Source: Trichobilharzia szidati (Eukaryota; Platyhelminthes; Trematoda; Strigeidida; Schistosomatidae). Taken from it: a stretch of 64,000 bases of DNA. The notes under the pieces are model-generated. The model did no database searches and was not told the DNA's origin. It saw only the letters and a program-made list of their open reading frames with translations. The translations under genes and the position numbers were made by a program. This document shows positions 42,610 to 52,491 of the stretch, piece by piece (position 1 is the first letter of the stretch; each line of letters begins with the position of its first letter). The stretch lies in NCBI GenBank assembly GCA_944472155.2, contig OX235271.1, positions 38,552,633 to 38,616,632 on the forward strand, written 5' to 3'.

Positions 42610-43435
42610 GCTGCAAATCTTCTCTGTCATTTTAAAAGTTTTATTTCTCTTGAAAATGTAGCTGTCATAACCAAGAAAGATATCACTTTCACACCATTTC
42701 TCATGAAAAGTTAATCTTCACGCTTTAAACAGGAAACATTTTATTGTCTTTTCTGACAGTAAACTTTTCAACATAATCTAGGTGAAGGACTCAGCTATCA
42801 GAATTTCTCCACAAGTGTTTCAGAAACTTGCTTTGATATATATTCACATATCAATGGGGAAAGAGAGACAGTATGATATAATATGATAGAGGGAATCAAA
42901 CACCTTCTTACTAATAAAATCCATTTCAGAAAAGTAATAAATATTTTTGTGATACAGAAGTTTACAGATTGACTGAATCTCATTAAACCACGCTACATTG
43001 ATACTCTATACACCACCTGGCTAATATGTATACAGTATATTTTGCAAAGATAGGTAATTGCATGAACTAATCATAAATAAATCAACTATATCAGTATAAC
43101 GGTGAAAAATGACAGGTTAACTCTCCGGAATGTATGTGAAGACTTAACAACTAAAGTTGTGTGAATTAGTATCGCTTTGAAAATAAACAAAGGGTTACTA
43201 GAGATAGATTTTGATCATGATAAAGACAGCAGGATGAAGTAGGAGAGCAGTGAGACTGTTCAGCAATTGGAAGCAATCAAGAGAAGACAGAGAGATAAAA
43301 CAGAACTAAAACTAATTCTCAAGGACGGGGACAAAACACACTTGTATCATACAAAATAGTTGTATTGTTGAAAATTGATGACAGTTAGTGAATTAGATGC
43401 TCTGTTAAAATTTGATTAATTCATTAACTTGAGTT
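42610..43435. other. Unassigned DNA
   Basis: I see no gene or recognised repeat. Confidence 0.35.
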
Positions 43436-43439
43436 CTAT

Positions 43440-43580
43440 CTACATATAGGGCTCATTTGGTGGATGGTGACCAGCACGAGGAATCCAAAATGTGCTTTTC
43501 GACTCATTAGTGGCTCGTCAGCTGAGTATGTCCGTAATCGTCGAACCCAGAGCCCATCGTTCCAGATGTTAAAGTGATAT
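43440..43580 (-). mobile_element. Sm-alpha-like retroposon fragment
   Basis: On the minus strand it has the ribozyme followed by TTTTGGATTCCTCGTGCTGG and TCACCATCCACC, the Sm-alpha signature. The tRNA-like head is not visible. Confidence 0.74.
43478..43535 (-). ncRNA. Sm-alpha hammerhead ribozyme, best-kept core
   Basis: On the minus strand the core is CTGACGA (43515-43521), different from CUGAUGA only at U7, and GAAA is intact (43497-43500). Upstream GGACATACTCAG corresponds to the long stem I of the known Sm-alpha ribozyme. Stem II (GCCAC..GAGTC) contains mismatches, so folding is uncertain. Confidence 0.7.
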
Positions 43581-43744
43581 TTAATAAGTTACTTGGACCA
43601 CGAGAGCAACCTCTTGTGCAACATGTATCAGTTATTATTTAATTTAGGTTGATTTTGTACTTCCTGTTGATTGATTATATTGGACCCAACTGTCCAGTCT
43701 CGGAGGACTTGTCGACTTCTAGTATGAACTTTCCGACTATGTCT

Positions 43745-44135
43745 CAGGATCAATACGATTTTATGTGGTGGATGATGACTAGCAGTAGAATCCTGGACGC
43801 ATAATTCATCAAAGCTTTTGAAACGATGGGTTCCATTCTCAATTGTAGCGCTGAAACTCACTGAAAACTGGAGGTACATCAAGCTGTGCATCGGCGGTAC
43901 AGTGATTAGAACGCTCGTCAACTATGCACACGGTTCAGGGTTCGATATCCGGCTGATGCACACCTGATATTAATGGCCGGCCTGCAAAATCTGAGGCTAC
44001 GGATATCACATACCGAAAATTACATACTTATACTAAACTACTGTGTGGAATCAAGCTATAATAAAATATAAATATATATAAGATAAAATTCCCATCTTGG
44101 AATCCATTGCTAGTCACCATCTGTCAAACAATATC
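43745..44135. mobile_element. Compound Sm-alpha-like element, minus piece then plus unit
   Basis: Positions 43755-43815 carry the end sequence on the minus strand (TGGATGATGACTAGCAGTAG then AATCCTGGACGC). From 43884 a plus-strand unit begins with a tRNA-like head (GGCGGTACAGTGATTAGAAC, B-box-like GGTTCAGGGTTCGATATCC). Its body is GATATCACATACCGAAAATT, and it ends with ATCTTGGAATCCATTGCTAG and TCACCATCTG near 44120. Confidence 0.74.
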
Positions 44136-44139
44136 ATGT

Positions 44140-44485
44140 TAATCCTACTAGGATCTGACATATAAACTGAGACTAAACGTTTCAGTCCAATATAACCAAT
44201 TGTTATAACTTGATTATTAAAAAGCATCTAGACCTGGTTTCCCTCGTAGACATAAATATCAACAGAATACCTTTTAGATTATGTTATTCGCTAAGTAAAA
44301 ATTCCCACCTGAAAAGTCAGTACATTTGTAAGCACAAACTCAAAATATTCAGATCAAAACATGAAACCTTCTTTATATATCATAAGTGACATCAAGAGAA
44401 CAAGCAAAAATTAGGTAATCAGAATAATGGCTGCTGCTTCTTCCAACTAGTTGTATTCATCAACTGCATATACTTACTAAGTGTT
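44140..44485. other. Unassigned DNA
   Basis: I see no gene or recognised repeat. Confidence 0.35.
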
Positions 44486-44489
44486 AGTT

Positions 44490-44690
44490 TGGGAGGATCT
44501 GATTGGTCCTAAGTTTGATCACAGACTGATATCACTTAGAGAACTACTGAAAATCAGGGTAAACTAGGAGGATTATAGAGGTCTGAGTTGATGAAAAGTC
44601 CCAAACCAGGATGAAACACCTGTCCAGTGTTTCGTGGTTTTCAATAGTTCTCTAACAGATATCAAATCGTAATCAAACTTCATTATATCT
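44490..44690. mobile_element. SINE-2 tail-to-tail fragments
   Basis: Positions 44505-44565 hold a minus-strand SINE-2 tail (TTTGATCACAGACTGATATC). Positions 44590-44690 hold the plus-strand hammerhead region (GAGTTGATGAAAAGTCCCAA then CCAGGATGAAACACCTGTCC) and tail. The core string TTGATGA is close to CUGAUGA, and GAAA is kept. Confidence 0.68.
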
Positions 44691-44755
44691 GATAATTATA
44701 TAAGTGTTTCTCTATCTGACAGAGATATTATTTCACACATGATGTTCGAAGTCAA

Positions 44756-45465
44756 TTATTATTATTATTGTTCCCTTGGGTTCCTAGTGGAACATAGGGC
44801 TTCAACTGCACGCCTCCACTTGCTTCTGTCTTCTGCTGTACTTTTCACCTGCATCCATGTTAGTCCATACTGTTTCAACTCCTCTTCACACGATCTCCTC
44901 CATGTCACCCTTGCACTGACGTCCCACTCGCCGCCTCCCTTTCGGGTTCCACTAAGGACTGGCCTGACGCGCGATGTCACCCAACGGCCTCCTCAGCGAG
45001 TGTCCAATCCATCTCCACTTTCTCCTGCATATTTGTTGAGCGATTGGTTCTTGCTTTGTTTCTTCCCATAGTTTCTTGTTGGTAATTCTTTCCCGTCATC
45101 TGATCTTCAGTATAGAACGAAGACAGCTGTTGATAAAGGTCTGCGACCTGTTGGAAATATTCTTTGTGACACACTGGCCAAGTTTCTGATCCGTATGGAA
45201 GAACTGACTGACTTGACGTTTGTATTGAAAATCCGAATTTTGTTGTTGATGCAGGCTGAGTGAGTGACGAAGATTTCCAGATTGGTTTCAGGTTGATGAA
45301 TGTGTTTCTCGCCTTCCCGATTCTCGCTCGATTTGACATCCTCGTCCGTTCCTCCTGTAGTTGAGACAATGCTCCCTAGATAAGTGAATGAAGTAACACC
45401 TCTTTCAAATCCCTCCCGTTGATGGTGATTGGCACTGGATGTTGCTGCTGTTGTTGTTGTTGTTC
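44756..45465 (-). mobile_element. RTE LINE (SR2/Perere-3-like), 5'-truncated
   Basis: The copy reaches from a CAA-repeat-coded linker (about 45462) to the typical end with GCCCTATGTTCCACTAGGAA then CCCAAGGGAACAATAATAAT (44812-44756). It is close in sequence to the longer copy at 54.6-55.96 kb. Upstream sequence beyond 45470 is unrelated. Confidence 0.88.
44770..45465 (-). pseudogene. RTE LINE polyprotein, C-terminal domain
   Basis: Blocks on the minus strand are GVTSFTYLGSIVSTTGGTDE, then IGKARNTFINLKPIWKSSSL, TQPASTTKFGFSIQTSSQSV, LPYGSETWPVCHKEYFQQVA, KWRRAVEALCSTRNPREQ. This is the region behind the RT in RTE elements, with the L-x-Y-G-S-E-T-W landmark. At least three frame changes separate the blocks. 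Little divergence from the 54.6-kb copy suggests a fairly recent insertion compared with the worn plus-strand RTE pieces. Confidence 0.87.
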
Positions 45466-45837
45466 GGTCGTTAATAAGAAAACTGGTTAACCAGAAATCT
45501 TCGTGAATCTTAGCAGTGGAGTTTTCATAGTTTCGTTTGTAGCCAATGCATGGCAATAACGACAGCTTGTCAAAAATCATGAAATCAAAAACCTCTTTAA
45601 ATAATTTATTAGGTGACAGCAATAACATCTTATGCATTTCCCTCTTTCTGTTGATAAATTTCCCGTATGATACAGTTCGTTTTGTTAGTACAACACATCA
45701 ATAATTACAATAACGATAATTTGTCAGCATTATTGTTACATCTAGGGGGAAACAAGCACCACCATACTTTAAAAAAAAAACTAATATTTATATTAGCATT
45801 TTCAAGAGCTGGTTTGTATTAAATTTGTTTTTACGAT

Positions 45838-46172
45838 ACTCTCTAGTGACTTGTCACAGAATGGAGTTTCCTGGAGTTGTAGTGAGAAGTCGAGACCAGT
45901 GAGTGGGAGGATGGATGTCCCACCGATCACATTGGTTGGTGTCAGTCGCGCTAAATCACGAATTGGTAGAAGTTGGAATTCGTGAACTGACCACTGAATT
46001 GGTTCCTAATGCCTGAATGGTGTACGAGCTTGCCTTCTGACTGGAGGGTCCTCGGTTCGAAGCTCAGTGGGTTTGTACTACCGAAGATTCCCAAACTAGG
46101 ATGAAACAGCCGGCCAATACGCCTTGGTTTTCATTGGTTCTCTAACTGATATCAATTCGTGGTCAAACTCGT
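45838..46172 (+). mobile_element. SINE-2 copy with preceding tail bit
   Basis: From GATACTCTCTAGTGACTTGT through the tRNA-like block (TGCCTGAATGGTGTACGAGC, B-box-like GGTTCGAAGCTC) to the hammerhead region (GTACTACCGAAGATTCCC then AACTAGGATGAAACAGCC) and the tail. Just in front, GGTTTGTATTAAATTTGTTT resembles a SINE-2 tail, again suggesting an end-to-start junction. Confidence 0.78.
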
Positions 46173-46424
46173 AAAAGCATGCATAGATTAACATTTGCTT
46201 AGTAATGGTTAAATCAATTCCTTACCTAAATGAATTTCTAAAATATCCTGTTGTGAAACATAGGAAAGAACTGGTCCTTGAATTTCTCGCTTTACTACTT
46301 AATTCACCTCACTGCATAACCTTAGCAAGTATGACGTTTTCAAATCTCTTTTCATTCGCTCTCACGTTTAAACGAAGTCTTTTTGATCTATATTCCTTTT
46401 TCCTATTCAACTTTCAATGTCTGT

Positions 46425-47850
46425 TAAGCGATGGATTATTATCATTTGAAGGGAATAATCGACAATTTCTCTGTGTACAAAAGGTACGTTGATGACAGTT
46501 TTACCATTTGTGATAATAAATGTAATTTAAATAATGTCCTTCAGATAGCTGCTACCCAGCTATCAGATTTACAACAGAAGCAGAAACTGGAAAGACGATC
46601 TTTTTTCTGGACGGACAAAGAAAACTCATGGAATTCTGAAGAGATCAATATATCTAAAAGACTACGAGGAAAGGCCAGCTGTCAAGGTTTTACCTGATGA
46701 TATCTCTTGCAACTACAATCCATAGGATCTGCAATGCCGAATCAGTAGAAGAAGAGATCACTCTTTTAAGGAAGACAATAAGTGAGAATGGCTATCCACC
46801 ACGCTTTACAGATAAACGCATAAAGCCATAAATCAACAAAGAACAATCCATCTTTGTGCCGAAGAAGATGCCACACACACGCCCTGGAAACAGAATTAGA
46901 TATTCTAAGAGAAATTTTCATACAAAATGGATGCCCAGTGAGATTCATCGACGAAAATATCAAACCAAGAATTCGGAGAAACGAAACTCTACTTGCGCCA
47001 AAAAAGAAACTCTACATGAACATGGATTTCAAGGGAGATTTAGCAAGCGACATTCTCAAGAGAGGGGTCACATCATCTCTGAGAAGAACATTCTTTGCAG
47101 CAACGCTAAGAATAGTGTTCTCCAGTCGCTCACTGATCTGCAGAAGCCTCAAGGACAAGATCCCGCATCTGACCACTTCTATGAGCATATATCAGTTCAC
47201 CTGCTGCTGTGGAGTCAGATACATCGGTCGTTCGACGCGCACGCTGTCCAAGAGGATTGAAGAACACTATCTAGCATGGCTACCAAAGGAAATACGGCTT
47301 CGTCTTCTTCGTATCGCTGAAGCTCTGGCCATTCAAATAGAAAAACCAGAGCTGTACATCAAAAAAGAGAATTACTCAACCACTTCTACTGTCGTGATAA
47401 CAACTTTGTTGATTTTTGATGACGTAATTTTGTTTCTTTGCCTATTCTTTAATTGCTTATAAATCTTGTATTCATTTAGAACTCTTACGTAATTTCATAT
47501 TATCTACTTTGTCCTTATGTGTATCCTGAGTAAAACTCACTCATCAAACTATTCATATTATTACGAAACTTCTTTTAACAACTGTTTGTGATAACTCATC
47601 ACCTTTGTTACTACCCTCATTTCATTAACACCTAATTTTCCTGACTGATTTTTTATTACGTAACTCCAATTACCAATCTTAACCTGTTTATTTAAAATAA
47701 CCATAACCAATTGTATTTTTGTCTGACAAACTTAATGTACACATACATACGAAACAACCTAAATATGTATTTGCGATTGTACAGCTAAGAAAATGAATTC
47801 GCCGAAAACAGACTCTTCGCTGATCAACGTGTTTTGTTTTGATTAATGCC
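46425..47850 (+). mobile_element. PLE-B, first unit of a head-to-tail pair
   Basis: It runs from RT motif C (46480) to the nuclease (47410) and the full tail, ending in GAATTCGCCGAAAACAGACT then CTTCGCTGATCAACG (about 47840). The next PLE-B unit starts directly behind. A tandem arrangement with a shared terminal repeat is a known PLE layout. Confidence 0.86.
46431..47410 (+). pseudogene. PLE-B RT end, linker and GIY-YIG, internally deleted
   Basis: KGIIDNFSVYKRYVDDSFTI at 46440-46500 is RT motif C with an intact Y-V-D-D. After a frame change come ETELDILREIFIQNGCPVRF, then LYMNMDFKGDLASDILKRGV, FFAATLRIVFSSRSLICRSL and CCCGVRYIGRSTRTLSKRIE. About 60 residues after LAWLPK (47285) are deleted, and the frame ends LRIAEALAIQIEKPELYIKK. 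The nuclease core is intact and the C-terminal half is shortened. Confidence 0.85.
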
Positions 47851-48850
47851 TGGATGGGGATTATACATGAACACATGAATTTGGCGTTCAAAGGCGACCC
47901 TATGGCCAACATACTAAAGAGAAGGATATCTAACAGTCTGAAGAGAACATTTTCTGTTGCTAAATTAAAATTGATATTCTCAAGCCGCCCATTGTTCTTC
48001 AGCAACTTCAAAGATAAACTATCGCATTCGACCACTTCTATGTGTATCTACCAATTTACTTGCTCATGTGGGATGAGATATATAGGTCGTTCAATGTGTA
48101 TTTTATCCAAAAGAATCAAAGAACATTATCCCTCTTGGCTACGAAAAGGTAACAGTGGATCATTGAGAATTGCTATGACTGAACATATATTCAACACTGG
48201 CCACTCAGTATGTATGGATAATTCATTCAAAGTTATCTTCGAAGTCAAAAGAAGCCTCACGAAAATGGTAAGCTTCCGTATACTCTGCATTGCCTCAGCC
48301 TTAGCCATTTGGATAGAAAACCCGGATTTATGCACGCAGAAGAAACTTCTCCACGCTGTCCTCCTACCTTGAGTATAAAACCGAGTTCTACCACTTTGTT
48401 ATTAATGTGGTTTTTTGGAATTTTTGTATGACTTCTAAGTAACACCTTTTTCCTTATCAACCCTTTATTTGCTCTTTCTACCTGTTACATAATTTGTTTT
48501 AGGGCACGTGTCCACATGTTCTTTCACTAACATCCTATTTTTCTGGGTATCTTTCAGGTTACGCAACCCATGTCAATACTTACCAATCTTCCCCCCCCCT
48601 CCACCTAGTAACAATTCAATCATTCATTACATTTTTGAAACATTTTGATGGTATAAGCAATAACTTTAATTAATTTTCATTTTTATTTGATAATCTTAAT
48701 GTACACACACAAAAACATAATTATATGCAAATACGATTGAACAGCTAAGTGAATGAATTCGCCATCGAAAAGAGACTCTTCACTGAACATTTTGTTCTTA
48801 TACTCATGTCTGGATTGGCATTTTCCGTGTACATACAATTTCTCAGTAGA
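47850..48850 (+). mobile_element. PLE-B, second unit of the head-to-tail pair
   Basis: Coding 47860-48372 is followed by a tail ending GAATTCGCCATCGAAAAGAG then ACTCTTCACTGAAC (48795). It lacks the RT and joins the first unit at the terminal repeat. Confidence 0.84.
47863..48372 (+). pseudogene. PLE-B GIY-YIG endonuclease region, nearly uninterrupted
   Basis: The frame is open for about 170 codons. It reads HEHMNLAFKGDPMANILKRR, then FSVAKLKLIFSSRPLFFSNF, CIYQFTCSCGMRYIGRSMCI, LSKRIKEHYPSWLRKGNSGS and MTEHIFNTGHSVCMDNSFKV, ending LCTQKKLLHAVLLP. It is the most complete nuclease domain of the B family here, with the C-S-C-G-M-R-Y-I-G-R-S core and full C-terminal half. No RT lies in front, so no polyprotein can be made. 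Confidence 0.86.
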
Positions 48851-49009
48851 AGTCATATTATATAATGATCTTTCGTGATTGTACTGGACTAGATGATATG
48901 ATATTCCATGGGGAGTAAGAAGACAGGCATATATTAGAGACAGTAAAGACACCACTTCTAGTGAACATAGAGATGCGAAAACAACGAAGATATTTTTTAT
49001 TTTTTTTTA

Positions 49010-49195
49010 TTTTTGATTATAGCTCGATTCCACACCGTATTTTTGGTAAAAGTAGGTAATTTTCAGCATGTGATATCTGTAGCCCAAATTTTTCATGCCA
49101 ACCATTGATATCAGGTGTGCTTCGGAAGGGGATCGAACCACGGATCATGTGCATGGTCGGCGAGTATCGTAACCGCTGTACCACCGACAATAATT
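49010..49195 (-). mobile_element. Sm-alpha-like unit, 5' (tRNA-headed) part
   Basis: On the minus strand a head with GTCGGTGGTACAGCGGTTAC and B-box-like GTGGTTCGATCCCC is followed by GATATCACATGCTGAAAATT and CGGTGTGGAATCGAGCTATA, matching 43884-44060. The ribozyme part is missing. Confidence 0.74.
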
Positions 49196-49204
49196 ACCAG
49201 TAGC

Positions 49205-49445
49205 CATCGATGGGAGGAATTTAAACAAAGTTGTCTCTTTCATCAATACCTGGACAGACAACATCAATTCAACTATAGGCGAAGTGGATGAAAATATCAA
49301 AGCCATCCAACACCAGGACAGCAAGGCAGGTCTTCATTACTCTGAAATCAGTGTAAAGATCTACAGTACTCAGTGTAAGGAAGGAGAACGGAGGTTTAAA
49401 CACCAATGTGAAATCATGGTAACCCACATATCAGATGTCCGAGAA
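49205..49445 (+). mobile_element. RTE LINE fragment, decayed
   Basis: GEVDENIKAIQHQDSKAGLH at about 49275-49335 and KHQCEIMVTHISDVRE later align in order with the T-D-E-D-V-K-A-R-I-x-K-A-R and I-F-N-x-N-V-K-S-V blocks of RTE. The match is weak, and an independent alignment is needed to be sure. Confidence 0.45.
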
Positions 49446-49449
49446 CCAA

Positions 49450-49940
49450 AGAGAAGAGAAAATGTACCTGCGTTTAATGTAAGTTACAATTTTTCTGCTG
49501 AAACTAAATTTGAGTACCACTTTACTCAAAATGCCAGGAGTTATTCAATAGCCCACTGGGCCACTAGAGTCACCTCTTATGCGACTGGTATGATTTGAAA
49601 TTATTTATTCATATAAAAGCGTTTTCAAACAAAAATAATGAGTTTTTTCCTTCCTGTTAAACTCTAATGGAATCCAATGTCAGATTGTTGTGCAACATAG
49701 TTCACAAAAACGTTGTGTTATAAGTCGTAATAGCATTACAAATATACTAGACAAACGTTTTTAGTAATAATAACATCTTTATTCTAGACAATATGTTAAC
49801 ACATTCTACAGAATTTCCAGCGTACTTAAACTGCAAAATATCTACTCTTCATACAGGATCTTCAAGTAAAATATTGTTCGAAAGTATATCTTGTGATGCT
49901 GTGTTGTTCCATCTATAACAATATCCAAATCTCTACAGTA
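49450..49940. other. Unassigned DNA
   Basis: I see no gene or recognised repeat. Confidence 0.35.
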
Positions 49941-49973
49941 ATTTTTCCTCATTTCTGTTGAGAAGTACTCTGT

Positions 49974-50600
49974 ATGACAACAAATGAAGAACTGTTTGCG
50001 AGTTCATGTAGTGATCCAAAACCACAAATGGACGTCTTCCAAAAGAATGGATATCCACGGAATTTCATCAAAAGACATATACCCCCAAGCCAACCTATCA
50101 AACCAAAAGACCTCAAGGAAAGCACAAATAAAGTCGCCCTGCCGTATATAAGGGATATATCAGAAATCACTGCAAGACTCCTCAAACCTTTAGGAATTGA
50201 CGTCGAACACAAACCAACAAAATCACTTCACTCAGTTCTATGTCAACCAAAAGACTCAACAACGAAAGAAGATAAAACCAACATCATCTACAAAATAAAT
50301 TGTAACAACTGCCAAAAAAACTACATTGGCCAAAGTTGACGTCCCCTTCGTCTTCGTATCCACAAACATAAGCTAGGTGTCAAAAGACATGATATCCACT
50401 CCTTCAAATCACTACATACAGACAACCATGGGCATCAATTGGATTGGGACAACGTTCAAATATTAGACAGAGGAAACAACAAAATTGCTAGAGAATTTTT
50501 AGAAGCTTGGCATTCCAGTGAATCATCAATCAACAGACACATCGAGATTGATGAAATTTATCAACCGATAAGAAAGAAACCTCACACACAAGGAGTCAAA
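49974..50600 (+). pseudogene. PLE-C GIY-YIG endonuclease region, one stop in the core
   Basis: It reads SSCSDPKPQMDVFQKNGYPR, then VALPYIRDISEITARLLKPL, INCNNCQKNYIGQS and a stop at 50337-50339 in place of G/R. The frame continues RPLRLRIHKHKLGVKRHDIH, LDWDNVQILDRGNNKIAREF and ends in a basic tail. Apart from this one stop it is the least damaged PLE-C nuclease in the window. Confidence 0.86.
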
Positions 50601-50747
50601 GTTCAAGTCAAAGAAACAATGAGTTACAATACAAATAACTTAGATGGTGTGAAAACACACAAAAACAACCAATCACGTCCAAAGTCACCAGGAGAGACGA
50701 TTAATAAACTCGTGGAGAAATCTAAAAGCTCACTTCGAATTGAAGTA

Positions 50748-50789
50748 TGTGCTGAAGATGTCGCCTAGCAGGGCGATGAAAGCTTCGCA
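50748..50789 (+). ncRNA. Hammerhead ribozyme in PLE-C tail with compensatory changes
   Basis: Stem I is TGTG (50748-50751) with CGCA (50786-50789). The core CTGAAGA is at 50752-50758 and changes only U7. One T bulge follows. Stem II pairs GTCGCC (50760-50765) with GGCGAT (50772-50777). GAAA is at 50778-50781, then GCTT. Compared with the copies at 37.87 and 42.53 kb, two stem II pairs have changed on both sides (T-A to G-C, and G-C to C-G), so the stem has been conserved by selection. Confidence 0.78.
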
Positions 50790-51358
50790 AATTAACCATC
50801 CAGCTCAGAGAACACAACCACATCAAAATCATCCACCTGAGCTACAAATCTTCTCTATCATACCTAAAACCACAAGTGAATAAAACAATAAGAAATGGAG
50901 AATAGTTTATGTATCATACCAGATAGAGATCCAGATAGCCCAGTGATTTAATTAGGCCACCAGATAATGTTATTATTCCATACAATAAGTGGTACTGGAT
51001 GACTACAGCGTTTATCATCCAGTGAGTGTTTCATGTATGCAGTCCATAAGCTAATTTTGAAATTGAATGGTGTTAAGTAAAATTTGCATCAATGACCCAT
51101 TATGAGTGAAAAGTATTTTGATAAAGTCTCACAGTGTTATACAGTAATATTTACTGATGACCACGTTTCAAGCACAAATGATTGCCGCTCATAATCATAT
51201 CAAGGTACTCACACAACTTTCCTACTTCGTTTATATAATTCCATCATTTTTCATCGCTTGATTTGATTGGTAGAAGTATTTTTAATATTTCTGGGATGAG
51301 TGATGAGTCATTGCTATTGCACATGTTGGGTGTAGACTCGATGAACAAGAATACAATA

Positions 51359-51508
51359 CCAGAATGTCCTGGGTTTGAATCCCGGTAGGTGCGTACTGCT
51401 GAAGGGTCCCGAACTAGGACGAAACAGCTGTCCAGTACTCCCAGGTTTTCCAATGGCTCATGATGAAATCCTGAAACCAATCAAATCCCTACAAACCAAC
51501 ACTTGAAT
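51359..51508 (+). mobile_element. SINE-2 insertion nested in PLE-A, 12-bp TSD
   Basis: A 5'-truncated SINE-2 begins in the B-box region (GGGTTTGAATCCCGG), includes the hammerhead and ends CAAACCAACACTTGAATA. AAGAATACAATA occurs at 51347-51358 and 51509-51520. The PLE-A reading on both sides is continuous once it is removed. Confidence 0.88.
51393..51438 (+). ncRNA. Hammerhead ribozyme motif in SINE-2, best folded copy
   Basis: Stem I is GTACTG (51393-51398) with CAGTAC (51433-51438), 6 of 6 pairs. The core CTGAAGG is at 51399-51405. Stem II is GTCC (51406-51409) with GGAC (51417-51420). GAAA is at 51421-51424. Stem III is AC with GT around AGCT, and the cleavage-site C is at 51432. U7 to A is tolerated in known hammerheads; A9 to G is not expected to be. 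Confidence 0.72.
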
Positions 51509-52491
51509 AAGAATACAATAATCAACCTCTCTCTCCGCCTACCTATATTACTTCTTAGAATTTTAACTTTCTCTGACCCTAATGCGGGGTTGTGTGTTAA
51601 TGCATGCAGTGCAGCTGCTGAGCTATTTTCTAAATTTCTTATCTTCGTGGGTGGGGTCAGTCATTCTAATCTTAGCTAAATTCTTATGTTCTGATAACAT
51701 CACTTCACCTGATCTACTAGTTTGACCTATGCAGTTGACCTCACAGTCATTTTCTAAATTGTATTATTTTGTAAATTATACTATTTTGCCCAATTGGGTC
51801 AAACGTTAGGGTCCTTTAACGTACAGACTTTGTCCCTGAGTGAGTTTGTATGTTTGAATGCCACCCTAACTCCTGCTATATTAAGAATCCTACGTAGGGT
51901 CTCAGATGTCCCTTACTTATATGGTATAATAGTAGTATTCTCTCTTATTTATGTTCTTATTACTAGTTTCACAATTACTTTTATTTTGCTTTTGGCCTTT
52001 TCAGATCTTCCTAATGGATTCTATAGGATAGTTATTTGATGCCAACTGTTTTTCTGCCTATTTTATTTCATCATTTAGGTCTTTTCTTGTACTACTTAGT
52101 GTTATTGCTCGGTTTGTTAGACACTTAACTAAGCCTACCTTAACTGTTAACGGATAAGATGAACAAGGATTCAGTAATCATCGGGAATCAGTAATCAATT
52201 CATCGAGTCTACACCCAACATGTGCAATAGCAATGACTCATCACTCATCCCAGAAATATTGAAAATACTACTACCAATCAAATCAAGAGATGAAAAATGA
52301 TGGAATTATATAAACGAAGTAGGAAAGTTGTGTGAGTACCTTGATATGATTATGAGCAGCAATCATTTGTGCTCGCAACGTGGTTATCAGTAAATATTAC
52401 TGTATAACACTGTGAGACCTTAACAAAATAAATTTCACCAACAGTGGAATTATGTTCAACCACAGTGTACAAGTTTTATTCTTGCATCAAT

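Larger units (their letters stand above)
49945..50835 (+). mobile_element. PLE-C copy: linker, nuclease and ribozyme tail
   Basis: Coding 49974-50600, tail to about 50835 with the hammerhead at 50748-50789. It is 5'-truncated before the linker. Confidence 0.85.
51093..52481 (-). mobile_element. Fold-back PLE-A insertion with 10-bp TSD
   Basis: The minus-strand tail is at 51093-51340, the nuclease and linker remnants at 51520-51990, and the inverted tail at about 52190-52481. TTGCATCAAT lies at 51083-51092 and 52482-52491. It is interrupted by the SINE-2 at 51359-51508. Coding blocks are broken, but the nuclease region around 51640-51760 and linker 51790-51920 (minus strand) follow the PLE-A order. 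Confidence 0.86.

Noticed and set aside
44739..45071. Plus-strand frame of 110 codons
   Set aside because: It is a shadow of the minus-strand RTE C-terminal domain. The minus strand has the recognisable RTE motifs.
46856..47260. Second plus-strand frame of 134 codons
   Set aside because: It is an alternative frame of the PLE-B nuclease. The frame at 46854-47462 carries the conserved Y-I-G-R-S core.
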